Of a DNA stretch of 18,122 bases, positions 1 to 5,829 are shown piece after piece. The notes beneath the pieces were generated by a model that saw only the letters and a list, made by a program, of their open reading frames with translations, was not told the DNA's origin and did not search any database. This DNA is from Planctomycetaceae bacterium UBA6894. GTDB lineage: Bacteria; Planctomycetota; Planctomycetia; Gemmatales; Gemmataceae. The position numbers were made by a program, and so were the translations under genes. Positions within the stretch are counted from its first letter, which is position 1. Every line of letters starts with the position of its first letter. Where the stretch lies: contig DKBS01000161.1 of assembly GCA_002451275.1 (NCBI GenBank), positions 1 through 18,122 on the forward strand, read 5' to 3'.

Positions 1-444
1 GCGACCACCTTTCAGACCCCCGAACCCCCGCCAGCCGCCCCGCCGGTTTCGAAGAAGGTTCTCAAGAAAGCCAAGCAGGCAATCCAGCCCAAAGGCTCGA
101 TTTTCTGGCGGCTGTTCAAATTCGCTTCCATCGTGCTGGGAATAATTGTCCTGGTGGCGTTGGTGATCCTCGGCATGCTGGAATCGGGCTACATGTGGCT
201 GGTTCTGGCGGGTGTGCTGCTGGCGGGCTGGTTGGGGCAGGCGGCTTACCGCCGATTCTGGCGCAAGGGAAAATTCCTGACCGCATCCATTTTTGGTGAG
301 GGGGGAGGCACTATCATCGCCACCGAGGTGATCCGCTCCATCGGCACGGTGGGCGCACCCTTCACGCTTGCTGCCATCGTGTGGGTGTTATTGGGTTGCT
401 TCGGCGGCTGCCTGTTCCCCCTGTTCTGGGGCCGGCCTTTTTAA
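1..444 (+). CDS. C-terminal part of a small multi-span membrane protein (5' end outside window)
   Basis: The frame is open from the first base to a TAA stop at 442-444, giving 147 residues without the true start. The visible N-terminal part is rich in Pro, Ala and Lys and looks cytoplasmic or linker-like. Three hydrophobic stretches follow, at about residues 40-60, 62-80 and 117-140, with a basic segment (RRFWRKGK) after the second. A GTG at 133 could serve as a start, but the frame continues upstream in sensible protein sequence, so I treat the gene as truncated by the window edge. I do not recognise a family. It converges on the minus-strand operon, leaving only 42 bases between the two stop codons. 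No catalytic motif is visible. Confidence 0.7.
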   Translation, partial: ATTFQTPEPPPAAPPVSKKVLKKAKQAIQPKGSIFWRLFKFASIVLGIIVLVALVILGMLESGYMWLVLAGVLLAGWLGQAAYRRFWRKGKFLTASIFGEGGGTIIATEVIRSIGTVGAPFTLAAIVWVLLGCFGGCLFPLFWGRPF

Positions 445-486
445 GAGCCTTTTCCAGGCTTGCCTTGGTTTTGTCGCGCCACCAAG

Positions 487-1353
487 TCAGTCGCCTGTGA
501 CCGGTTTGAACCGGAATGCCTCGCCACCCAGAAGCTGGTTGGAAGTGACGGTGGGGCTGACATATTTTTCCAGATGCTCAAAGAACAACTCCGTGCCCCG
601 GTGATGCGGGACATGCGGCCAACAGCCGGGGTTGTACATGCTGTCGGTCAGGTCGCGCACCAGCGCCACCTTCTTGCCGTTTTTCGACATCTGCCTCAGG
701 CCGAAGGGCCGGCCGGCCACACACATGTTCACATGCACGCCCACCAGCAGCACATTCTCGATACCGCGGGATTCCAGCAGGTTCCACACCTCCACACCCG
801 AGTCGGTGATGGCGTCCTTGTCCTGGTCGATCGTCAGCATGTCGGTCTGGCGGGTCCACGGGGCGCGCGGGTTCAGGCCCTTGGCCTTCAGTTCGGCGGC
901 CCACCGGGCGTGCTCCACCGGATCATCATCCTCCCCGCCATCGGATTGGTCGATGGGGTATTTCCCCTGCTCTTCGGGGGGAATTTTCGAGCACCATTGT
1001 CCAATCTCTTTGGGTAAATTGCCGGCCTTGGGTGCTTCCTGGGCCCGTTTGCGCCCAGGGGTTCCCTCATAGGGCTTCATGCACTCGCTGGGCGCGTGGA
1101 TGATCAGCATGCCCTTGTCGCGAGCAGCCTTCAAAAAGGCCTCGGCGCGCGGTGCCATCTCCTTCTCGCGCCGTACCGCGTTCAGGCAGTGGTGCAGGTC
1201 CCACATGTCGCAGACGATCACCGCCGTCTTTTTCGGATCCCAAGCCACCGGGGTTTCGGCAGGCTTGCCATCCGCGGAACGGCTCTGCAAACGCCAGGTG
1301 ACGGCGCTGTCCGTTTGGCCCTGGACCATCATCAACATTCCCAGGATCAGCAT
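487..1353 (-). CDS. Exported isochorismatase-like cysteine hydrolase
   Basis: Isochorismatase-fold hydrolase of 288 residues. From the ATG at 1353, the conserved first strand reads TAVIVCDMWD with the presumed catalytic Asp at residue 49. A candidate catalytic Lys is near residue 179, and the nucleophile Cys is at residue 211 in VNMCVAGRPFG. This gives the full Asp-Lys-Cys set. A short Met/Leu-rich hydrophobic N-terminus ending near VQGQ looks like a signal peptide, so it probably acts outside the cytoplasm. A TTG at 1359 in the same frame overlaps the stop of the upstream 32-residue gene; I prefer the ATG two bases after that stop. It is the last gene of the ThuA-lactonase-small protein operon. 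The family hydrolyses varied amides and enol ethers, so the substrate cannot be named. The family assignment is strong; true isochorismatase activity is unlikely. Confidence 0.9.
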   Translation of the reverse strand: MLILGMLMMVQGQTDSAVTWRLQSRSADGKPAETPVAWDPKKTAVIVCDMWDLHHCLNAVRREKEMAPRAEAFLKAARDKGMLIIHAPSECMKPYEGTPGRKRAQEAPKAGNLPKEIGQWCSKIPPEEQGKYPIDQSDGGEDDDPVEHARWAAELKAKGLNPRAPWTRQTDMLTIDQDKDAITDSGVEVWNLLESRGIENVLLVGVHVNMCVAGRPFGLRQMSKNGKKVALVRDLTDSMYNPGCWPHVPHHRGTELFFEHLEKYVSPTVTSNQLLGGEAFRFKPVTGD

Positions 1354-1355
1354 GG

Positions 1356-1454
1356 TCAAAACCCCAGATAGATCCAGCGCACTACGGTAAAAGCCACCGG
1401 CAACATAAACATGCCGAGGAATAGAACCAAAAGGCCGAAACCGGTTGCCATCAT
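1356..1454 (-). CDS. Small single-span membrane protein, 32 aa
   Basis: A short minus-strand reading frame fills the gap between the lactonase and the isochorismatase-like gene. It starts at ATG 1454-1452 (the next codon is also ATG) and stops with TGA at 1358-1356, giving 32 residues. Most of it is one hydrophobic helix (GFGLLVLFLGMFMLPVAF), followed by a short tail containing Arg and Trp. A GGGAG ribosome-binding site sits inside the last codons of the lactonase gene, nine bases before the ATG. The stop lies two bases before the ATG of the next gene and overlaps its alternative TTG start. This packing, the ribosome-binding site and the membrane-like composition suggest a real, translationally coupled gene. 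No family is recognised. Confidence 0.55.
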   Translation of the reverse strand: MMATGFGLLVLFLGMFMLPVAFTVVRWIYLGF

Positions 1455-1459
1455 CACAC

Positions 1460-2587
1460 CTATCTCCCGATGGCCAGCAGACGCAGGCACACCGGCATAG
1501 GCACCGGGGTCACCGTGCCTTGCGGACCGGGAATCCCGGTGGCCCGGTCGATGGGAAACACCACAATGCTGTCGCCATTCTGGCTACCCACCAGCAACCA
1601 TTTGCCTGTGGGATCCACGATGAAATTGCGGGGTTCCTTCACCCCTTGCTTGGCTAAGCCCTCCAGTTTCAGCTTCCCGCTTTCACCCACGGACAGCGCG
1701 GCGATGCTGTCATGCCGGCGGTTGGACCCGTAGACGAATTTGCCGGTGGGATGCGGCACGACTTCGGCGGTGTAGCTTTCGCCCTGGAAGTCACGGGGCA
1801 GGGTGCTGGCCGTGTCAAAATCCTTCAGTTTCCCGGTGGCGGCATCCCACTGCAGGCTGGTGATGGTGTTTTTCAATTCGTTGATCACGCGCACGGTTTT
1901 GCCATCGGGGTCGAAGCAGAGGTGCCTGGGTCCGCTGCCCGGCGCGATCTTCGCCTCTCCCGCCGGGGTCAGTTTCGCGGTGGCGGTGTCGATCTTGTAG
2001 ACATACACCCGATCGGTCCCCAAATCGGCGGCCAGGGCATATTGGCCGCTGGGGTCGATATTGATCGAATGCGCGTGGGCCTTCTCCTGGCGGGCCTTGT
2101 TCGGGCCGGTGCCCTCATGCTGGATAAAGCTGGCGATCGGCCCCAATTTTCCATCCGGGTCCAGGGGGAACGACGCGACACTCCCCCCGGAATAGTTGGC
2201 CACCAGCACCACCCGGCCCGAGGGGTGGATGCTCACATGGCAGGGTGCCCCACCCTGGGTGGGCTGCTCGGAAACAGGCGTCAACTTGCCGCCGTCACCG
2301 ATCTTGAACGAGCGAACGCCGCCCCCCAGCTTTGGGCGGTCCACCTCGCCTACAGCCACCAGCACCCGGCGGACCGGATCGATGGCCAGGAAAGAGGGAT
2401 TCCCCATCTCCGCAGCCAGCTCGGGCTCACCCAACTTTCCAGTGGCATCATCGAAACGGATCTTGTAGATCCCCTTCGATGTTTTGCCGGTGTAGGTGCC
2501 TACATACAGGTCATGCTCGGCGGCATTGGCAAAAGATGCCAAAACGAACGATGCCACCGCACACGCGACCCAGCGCCAGGCATTCAT
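1460..2587 (-). CDS. Secreted lactonase-family seven-bladed beta-propeller protein
   Basis: 375-residue protein of the lactonase family (YbhE/Pgl type, Pfam PF10282), whose best-studied members hydrolyse 6-phosphogluconolactone. A clear signal peptide (MNAWRWVACAVASFVLA, cleavage near FANAA) implies export, which argues against the cytoplasmic pentose-phosphate step and for a periplasmic lactone substrate. The body starts with YVGTYTGKTSKGIYKIRFD and shows repeated blade motifs of the type DPxGKxLLVGSQNGDSI and HPTGKFVYGSNRRHDSIA; the HPSGRVVLVANYSGGSV stretch is also typical. The start is ATG 2587 with AAGGAG about seven bases upstream. The ThuA-like gene ends 44 bases upstream and the small membrane protein begins six bases downstream, so all are probably in one transcript. 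Family certain, substrate unknown. Confidence 0.92.
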   Translation of the reverse strand: MNAWRWVACAVASFVLASFANAAEHDLYVGTYTGKTSKGIYKIRFDDATGKLGEPELAAEMGNPSFLAIDPVRRVLVAVGEVDRPKLGGGVRSFKIGDGGKLTPVSEQPTQGGAPCHVSIHPSGRVVLVANYSGGSVASFPLDPDGKLGPIASFIQHEGTGPNKARQEKAHAHSINIDPSGQYALAADLGTDRVYVYKIDTATAKLTPAGEAKIAPGSGPRHLCFDPDGKTVRVINELKNTITSLQWDAATGKLKDFDTASTLPRDFQGESYTAEVVPHPTGKFVYGSNRRHDSIAALSVGESGKLKLEGLAKQGVKEPRNFIVDPTGKWLLVGSQNGDSIVVFPIDRATGIPGPQGTVTPVPMPVCLRLLAIGR

Positions 2588-2631
2588 GGGGATTTCTCCT
2601 TGGATTTGTTTGGACTGCAGCCCGTTAAACC

Positions 2632-3657
2632 TTATTCCCAGCCGGCCAAGTCCGCCGGTTTCACGCCCTTGGTGTATCCGTTGAAAGCGAACTTGGTTGG
2701 CTTGAAGGTGCCGACAATGTCCACGCAGCTATCCGGCGTGATTTTGCCCTCGTTGCCGACAGACCAATACACCGCGTTGACCAGCAGACGGCGGAAAGGT
2801 TCGTTGACCAGGTCGGTGGAAGATCCCATGGTGGTGGTGAAAACCTTCCCCTTGGCATCCCCGCCCGGGGCGGTGTAGGTCTTGGTCCAGGCGACCGGCA
2901 TCATGGGCTCATTCTTCTTGCCGGCAACCGCAGGGGCCTCCGGCTTCATGCCGGCCACCACCTCGCCCAGCAGCAGGGGCTTCGAGTCACCGGGCAGCGG
3001 GAGCCGCACCCCGTACACATCCGTGGGACCGAACACAGCCCCGTCCTTCACACCGGTCAGGATCGGGTGATCAGCCACCCCGGGAGCGATGCGCCCCCGG
3101 GTCGCCTCGGATCCATGGTTGCCATGGTGGCTGATCCATTTTTCCCCAAGCACCATGCGGCCAAAGCCGCCATCGGCCCAGGCCTTGTCTTCACCGCCCG
3201 CCGGGTAGCCATTGCCATACCGGGCGTAGGGATGCTTGCTGTCCATGTTGAAGGCATGCGTGGCGGTCCTGAGCCCGATCACCGGCTTGCCCTTTTTGAG
3301 GTACCTATCGATGTGCGCCATCTGCTCAGGCGGCAAGTTGCGGAAGCGGGTGGCGATGACCAGCAGGTCTGCATCCGCCAGGTTTTCCAGCCCGGGAATG
3401 TTGTTGTTCACATTCGGGTTGATCTCGCCGGTCTTCGGGTCGATGGCGAACAACACCACGCAGTTGAAACCGTGGTGCTTCGCAAGGATTTTCCCCAACT
3501 GCGGCAGCGCTTCCTCCGAGCGGTACTCCTCATCCCCGCTCACCAGCACCACCTTCTTGCCGGAACCGGGTTTGTCCGATCCCTGCCCCGGATAGACCAC
3601 CCAAGGGTCCGCCCCCAAAACGGCTGCCGCCAGCCCCAACATCATGGCCTTCAACAT
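2632..3657 (-). CDS. ThuA-like domain protein with signal peptide
   Basis: 341-residue protein with a short hydrophobic leader (MLKAMMLGLAAAVLGA) followed by a ThuA-like fold, related to class I glutamine amidotransferases. Visible landmarks are KKVVLVSGDEEYRSEEALP near residue 35, the strand DADLLVIATRFRNLPPEQ near 95-110, KGKPVIGLRTATHAF around 120-135, an HHGNHGSEATRG segment near 175-190, and a C-terminal part ending GVKPADLAGWE. ThuA-type proteins are abundant in planctomycetes and are often linked to carbohydrate use, but their biochemistry is poorly known. The start at ATG 3657 has GGAG seven bases upstream. It is the first gene of the four-gene minus-strand operon; a candidate -10 (TAGGCA, minus strand 3717-3712) lies about 55 bases before the start. 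Confidence 0.88.
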   Translation of the reverse strand: MLKAMMLGLAAAVLGADPWVVYPGQGSDKPGSGKKVVLVSGDEEYRSEEALPQLGKILAKHHGFNCVVLFAIDPKTGEINPNVNNNIPGLENLADADLLVIATRFRNLPPEQMAHIDRYLKKGKPVIGLRTATHAFNMDSKHPYARYGNGYPAGGEDKAWADGGFGRMVLGEKWISHHGNHGSEATRGRIAPGVADHPILTGVKDGAVFGPTDVYGVRLPLPGDSKPLLLGEVVAGMKPEAPAVAGKKNEPMMPVAWTKTYTAPGGDAKGKVFTTTMGSSTDLVNEPFRRLLVNAVYWSVGNEGKITPDSCVDIVGTFKPTKFAFNGYTKGVKPADLAGWE

Positions 3658-3711
3658 GTTGCGTCTCCGTGGGGCAATTGCCCGAGCCTCTCGAATGCCC
3701 GTGTTCCCGTC

Positions 3712-3717
3712 TGCCTA
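3712..3717 (-). promoter_or_regulatory. Candidate -10 element for the ThuA operon
   Basis: On the minus strand the stretch between the terminator and the ThuA start reads GATGCTAGGCAGACG. TAGGCA fits the TAnnnT-like pattern and lies where a promoter is needed. No well-spaced -35 is visible: the nearest TTGCCC is 22 bases upstream. Weak call, based mainly on position and on the similar TAGGCT before the kinase gene. Confidence 0.2.
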
Positions 3718-3810
3718 GCATCGGGCATGGCACCGGAGCGGGCAAGGGGGGGCTTTTCATTCCAGAACCGCTCCCTGGTCGTACCCAGTAGGAACGGTAG
3801 CGATTCACAG

Positions 3811-3840
3811 AAAAAAAAGCCGGACCCTGATGGGTCCGGC
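3811..3840 (-). terminator. Rho-independent terminator of the PseG-like gene
   Basis: Perfect nine-base stem (GCCGGACCC paired with GGGTCCGGC, 3819-3827 and 3832-3840) with a four-base loop. On the minus strand it is followed by eight Ts. A-T pairs extend the stem by three further pairs. It lies about 40 bases after the PseG-like stop codon and insulates the ThuA operon from it. The plus-strand side has only an interrupted T run. Confidence 0.92.
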
Positions 3841-3854
3841 TTTCAATTTTTCAG

Positions 3855-3874
3855 TTACCTGATCAGTCAGGTAA
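3855..3874. repeat. Perfect 8-bp inverted repeat between stop codon and terminator
   Basis: TTACCTGA and TCAGGTAA flank a four-base spacer (TCAG). It sits between the PseG-like stop codon and the terminator hairpin. It could be a second 3' hairpin protecting the mRNA, or a protein-binding dyad. It has no T tract of its own. Confidence 0.6.
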
Positions 3875-3880
3875 GCGGGC

Positions 3881-4960
3881 TCACGCCGCTTCCGCAAAAG
3901 TCTGGATCTGGCGGTAGGGGTGCAGCAACACCTCCAGTGCCAGGATGAGACGGTCCGGACCGCGCCCGTCAATCAGTTGACGGCCACAGCGCGCCATCGC
4001 CTGGCGCTCCAGCGGGTCGGCCAACAGGTCCACCACCGCCTGCTTGAATGTCTGCGGCTGCAGATTCTGCATCGAGCCCACGCAGTTCGCGGCGCCTTCT
4101 TCCTCCAGCCGGCGGGCGGTGGGCCAGTAGGCCTCATCCTGCACCACCAGCAACTGGGGCACGCCGATGCAGGCCAGTTCCAGCGACCAGGCCGTACCGC
4201 TGGTGATGGCGGCGTGGCAGCGCACCAGTTTCTGGCCCACCTCGTTGGTCTCGGTGGCGATCTCCAGCCGGCCGGCACCGATGCCGTCCTCGGTCATGGC
4301 GCGGAGCGTTTCAAGGCCGCGGTGATGCGCGCGGCCCACCACATCCACCTTCTCCACGCCGGGTGTTTCCAGCAGCAGCTTCACAACCTCGGTGGTGAAG
4401 CCTTCGGGATCGTGCTCCGAAAGCGCCACAGCCACCCGGAAGGGCGACTGGGGCTCCTGCGAACGCAAGGGCCGAAGGCGACGGATTTCACTGCGCACCA
4501 GGGCATAGCGCTCGCCCAGAAGCAACTGAGTTCGGTCGCCATGGTCATACGACTCGCGGGAGGGGCCCAGGAGGGGATTGACCACCAGACGGCTGGGGAA
4601 ATGGTGGGCGGCGTAATGATCCATGGTCACCACCAGCGGGGCCGCCTTGGCCAGGCGGGCCAGGTAGTCCTCGTCGGCGTTTGGGGAATCCACCACCACA
4701 GCGGCGGGGGAAAGCCTGCGGATCTCGCGCAGGGTCTCCTCGAGGTCCTCCTTGGTTCCGATGGCCGACTCGGCCTCCATGAACTCGTTGCCGCCGCGCT
4801 TGAGCGGCAGGATCATCGAACCCGGGTCCAGTCGGGACAAAAAGTAGGCGGTGCGGCGGCGGCGCTGGAGAGCCGCGGCGAAAACATGGCACCGTGAAAT
4901 CTGCTCGTAACCTTGCTCGGGATCAGCATCGACGCGGAAAAGAACGGGGGATCGGCTCAT
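3881..4960 (-). CDS. PseG/SpsG-like sugar-nucleotide-binding protein lacking the usual catalytic His
   Basis: 359 residues from ATG 4960. The GT-B-like PseG/SpsG family, which includes the UDP-sugar hydrolase of pseudaminic acid synthesis, is recognisable at several points: FRVDADPEQGYEQISRC near residues 8-24, VVVDSPNADEDYL (88-100), the signature LLLGERYALVRSEIRRL (146-162), and a C-terminal nucleotide-binding region with SGTAWSLELACIGVPQLLVV (254-273) followed by EAYWPTARRLEEEGAA. The family's usual G-S/T-G-H-V-x-R-C reads G-Y-E-Q-I-S-R-C here, so Gln20 stands where the catalytic His should be. The frame stays open upstream to 5140 (TTG), but family similarity begins at this ATG, so I use it. 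No other pseudaminic or legionaminic acid genes are in the window. Hydrolase activity is doubtful; a divergent sugar-binding or transferase role is possible. Confidence 0.8.
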   Translation of the reverse strand: MSRSPVLFRVDADPEQGYEQISRCHVFAAALQRRRRTAYFLSRLDPGSMILPLKRGGNEFMEAESAIGTKEDLEETLREIRRLSPAAVVVDSPNADEDYLARLAKAAPLVVTMDHYAAHHFPSRLVVNPLLGPSRESYDHGDRTQLLLGERYALVRSEIRRLRPLRSQEPQSPFRVAVALSEHDPEGFTTEVVKLLLETPGVEKVDVVGRAHHRGLETLRAMTEDGIGAGRLEIATETNEVGQKLVRCHAAITSGTAWSLELACIGVPQLLVVQDEAYWPTARRLEEEGAANCVGSMQNLQPQTFKQAVVDLLADPLERQAMARCGRQLIDGRGPDRLILALEVLLHPYRQIQTFAEAA

Positions 4961-5140
4961 TTCTTGATCGCTTCCATGAGTTGAGGAATGAGGTCCTTTG
5001 GGGAAACAACGCGCCGGCCTCTGCGTTCCGGCGGCTTTCCCCGCACCCGCCACGTCCATGCGGCGGATGGTGTCGCGTTGGTTTTTCTCGAGGAACTGGG
5101 TGTCAGTCGGCCGTGATGGCCCTCCGCAAACTGAAACCAA
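4957..5140 (-). pseudogene. Possible frame-switching gene remnant upstream of the PseG-like gene
   Basis: Protein-like sequence appears on the minus strand in alternating frames. WFQFAEGHHGRLT and the final RRVVSPKDLIPQLMEAIKK are in the frame that stops at 4957. TDTQFLEKNQRDTIRRMDVAG, with GC-rich third codon positions, is in the PseG frame between them. The stop TGA at 4959-4957 overlaps the PseG-like ATG (ATGA), an arrangement typical of coupled genes. This could be the C-terminus of a decayed gene with two compensating shifts, a sequencing artefact, or chance in GC-rich DNA. No family is recognised. Confidence 0.25.
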
Positions 5141-5209
5141 ATCCCCTGTTCACGCGGCGGTCGGACCACGGATCTCGAAGCGCATCTCGGTGATGTGTCG
5201 ACTGCATGC

Positions 5210-5243
5210 AAAAAAAGCCTTGACCTCCGGGCGGAGGAAGGGC
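5210..5243 (-). terminator. Minus-strand intrinsic terminator upstream of the PseG-like gene
   Basis: On the minus strand a hairpin with core stem CCTCC/GGAGG (loop GCCC) and an imperfect lower stem made from GCCCTT and AAGGC is followed directly by seven Ts (5216-5210). No convincing gene ends just upstream on this strand, so it ends either a small RNA or a long leader of the PseG-like mRNA, whose ATG is 250 bases further on. Confidence 0.55.
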
Positions 5244-5320
5244 ATTGGGGCGAAGTCTCCCCATTGCCCGCTGCAAGCGGGGCATCATGTGTCGTCTCTC
5301 CACAAGGCCATCCTTGGCCT
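5210..5320 (-). ncRNA. Candidate structured RNA or attenuator leader
   Basis: Read on the minus strand, about 110 bases contain consecutive hairpins. They are AGGCCA/TGGCCT (5320-5305), CCCGC/GCGGG with a five-base loop (5281-5267), an 11-bp stem with one mismatch (5269-5240, arms GGGCAATGGGG and CCCCAATGCCC), and the terminator hairpin with its T run (5243-5210). GCCTTG (5308-5303) could also pair with CAAGGC (5222-5217) and close the whole as a multibranch. Adjacent hairpins share bases: 5267-5269 belong to both middle stems, and 5240-5243 to both the long stem and the terminator's lower stem. They therefore compete, as in attenuators and riboswitches. No known RNA family was recognised; motifs of RNase P, SRP RNA and tmRNA were not found. 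Confidence 0.35.
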
Positions 5321-5424
5321 CCAGCAGGCGGTTCCGGCGCCGGCTGGTTCAAGGGATCCGAAAAAACCCGCCACCACCCGCACGCACCGGGTGAAAATGT
5401 CGCGGAATCCCTCGGACGGTGAAG

Positions 5425-5430
5425 AGTCTA
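5425..5430 (-). promoter_or_regulatory. Candidate -10 for the structured leader RNA
   Basis: TAGACT on the minus strand lies about 105 bases before the first hairpin of the candidate leader. A T-rich stretch lies where a -35 would be, but there is no TTGACA match. Weak call; supported only by position. Confidence 0.2.
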
Positions 5431-5757
5431 GAACAACCCACTTCGCAAAAAAAAGCGCACTTTTTCACGGATTTTTCACACGCAGGGCCACCTGCGGTGG
5501 TCCAACTGTACTACTACTGCCCCCGCACCAGCACACACCCACGTACGGAGTGGCTTGTCCCGCACACGCACTGCACCGTGCCAGTGCACCGGGCGGCATA
5601 AATCCCCAAAAAAATAATTTTCCCCCACCCGTGCCCCCCCAAACCCAACCCGGAACGGGCGTTGGGACATCCGGGGGCCCGATGGGCAGGTAATTTTTTC
5701 AAAAAGTTGACCTCCTCCCCGCAAACCGGCCTCTGGTAGGCTCTTGCCCGGGAAAAA
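5431..5757. other. Non-coding stretch with homopolymer runs and a dyad
   Basis: No convincing gene on either strand. The stretch is compositionally odd for this genome: A-runs of six to eight bases (5448-5455 and near 5609-5615), T-runs (5461-5465 and about 5694-5699), long C-runs on the plus strand near 5622-5641, and CA/AC-rich repeats around 5525-5570. An inverted repeat GCACTG/CAGTGC (5568-5573 and 5582-5587, eight-base spacer) contains a nested GCAC/GTGC. This could be an operator for the divergent neighbours. Confidence 0.4.
5707..5742 (+). promoter_or_regulatory. Candidate promoter of the kinase-regulator operon
   Basis: TTGACC at 5707-5712 is a good -35 match. TAGGCT at 5737-5742 could be a -10, but the 24-base spacing is too long for a standard sigma-70 promoter, so the two may not belong together. 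The position suits a transcript starting just before the 5758-5803 hairpin. Confidence 0.25.
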
Positions 5758-5803
5758 TTTTCAGGCCAAAACGGGACGCGAATCCCACTGGTTTTCCTGA
5801 AAA
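5758..5803 (+). promoter_or_regulatory. Hairpin leader before the histidine kinase gene
   Basis: TTTTCAGG (5758-5765) pairs with CCTGAAAA (5796-5803), and AAAAC (5768-5772) with GTTTT (5791-5795), leaving a two-base bulge. Inside is a small GGGA/TCCC hairpin (5773-5776 and 5783-5786). The structure ends 13 bases before the AAGGAGG ribosome-binding site (5817-5823) of the kinase gene. It may modulate translation or bind a regulator as DNA. Confidence 0.5.
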
Positions 5804-5829
5804 ACTGCCTGCGGACAAGGAGGTCCAGC

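Noticed and set aside
446..460. Short AGCCT/AGGCT hairpin after the first gene
   Set aside because: The stem is only five bases, with an interrupted T run some distance away. It is too weak to call as a terminator.
5337..5362. GGTTCAAGGGATCC resembling a tRNA T-arm
   Set aside because: No matching acceptor, D or anticodon arms are found around it, and the loop does not close with a five-base stem.
5734..5747. Sigma-54-like promoter TGG...TTGC before the kinase gene
   Set aside because: The GG and GC dinucleotides are nine bases apart instead of the required ten, and the -24 element is TGGTAG rather than TGGCAC.
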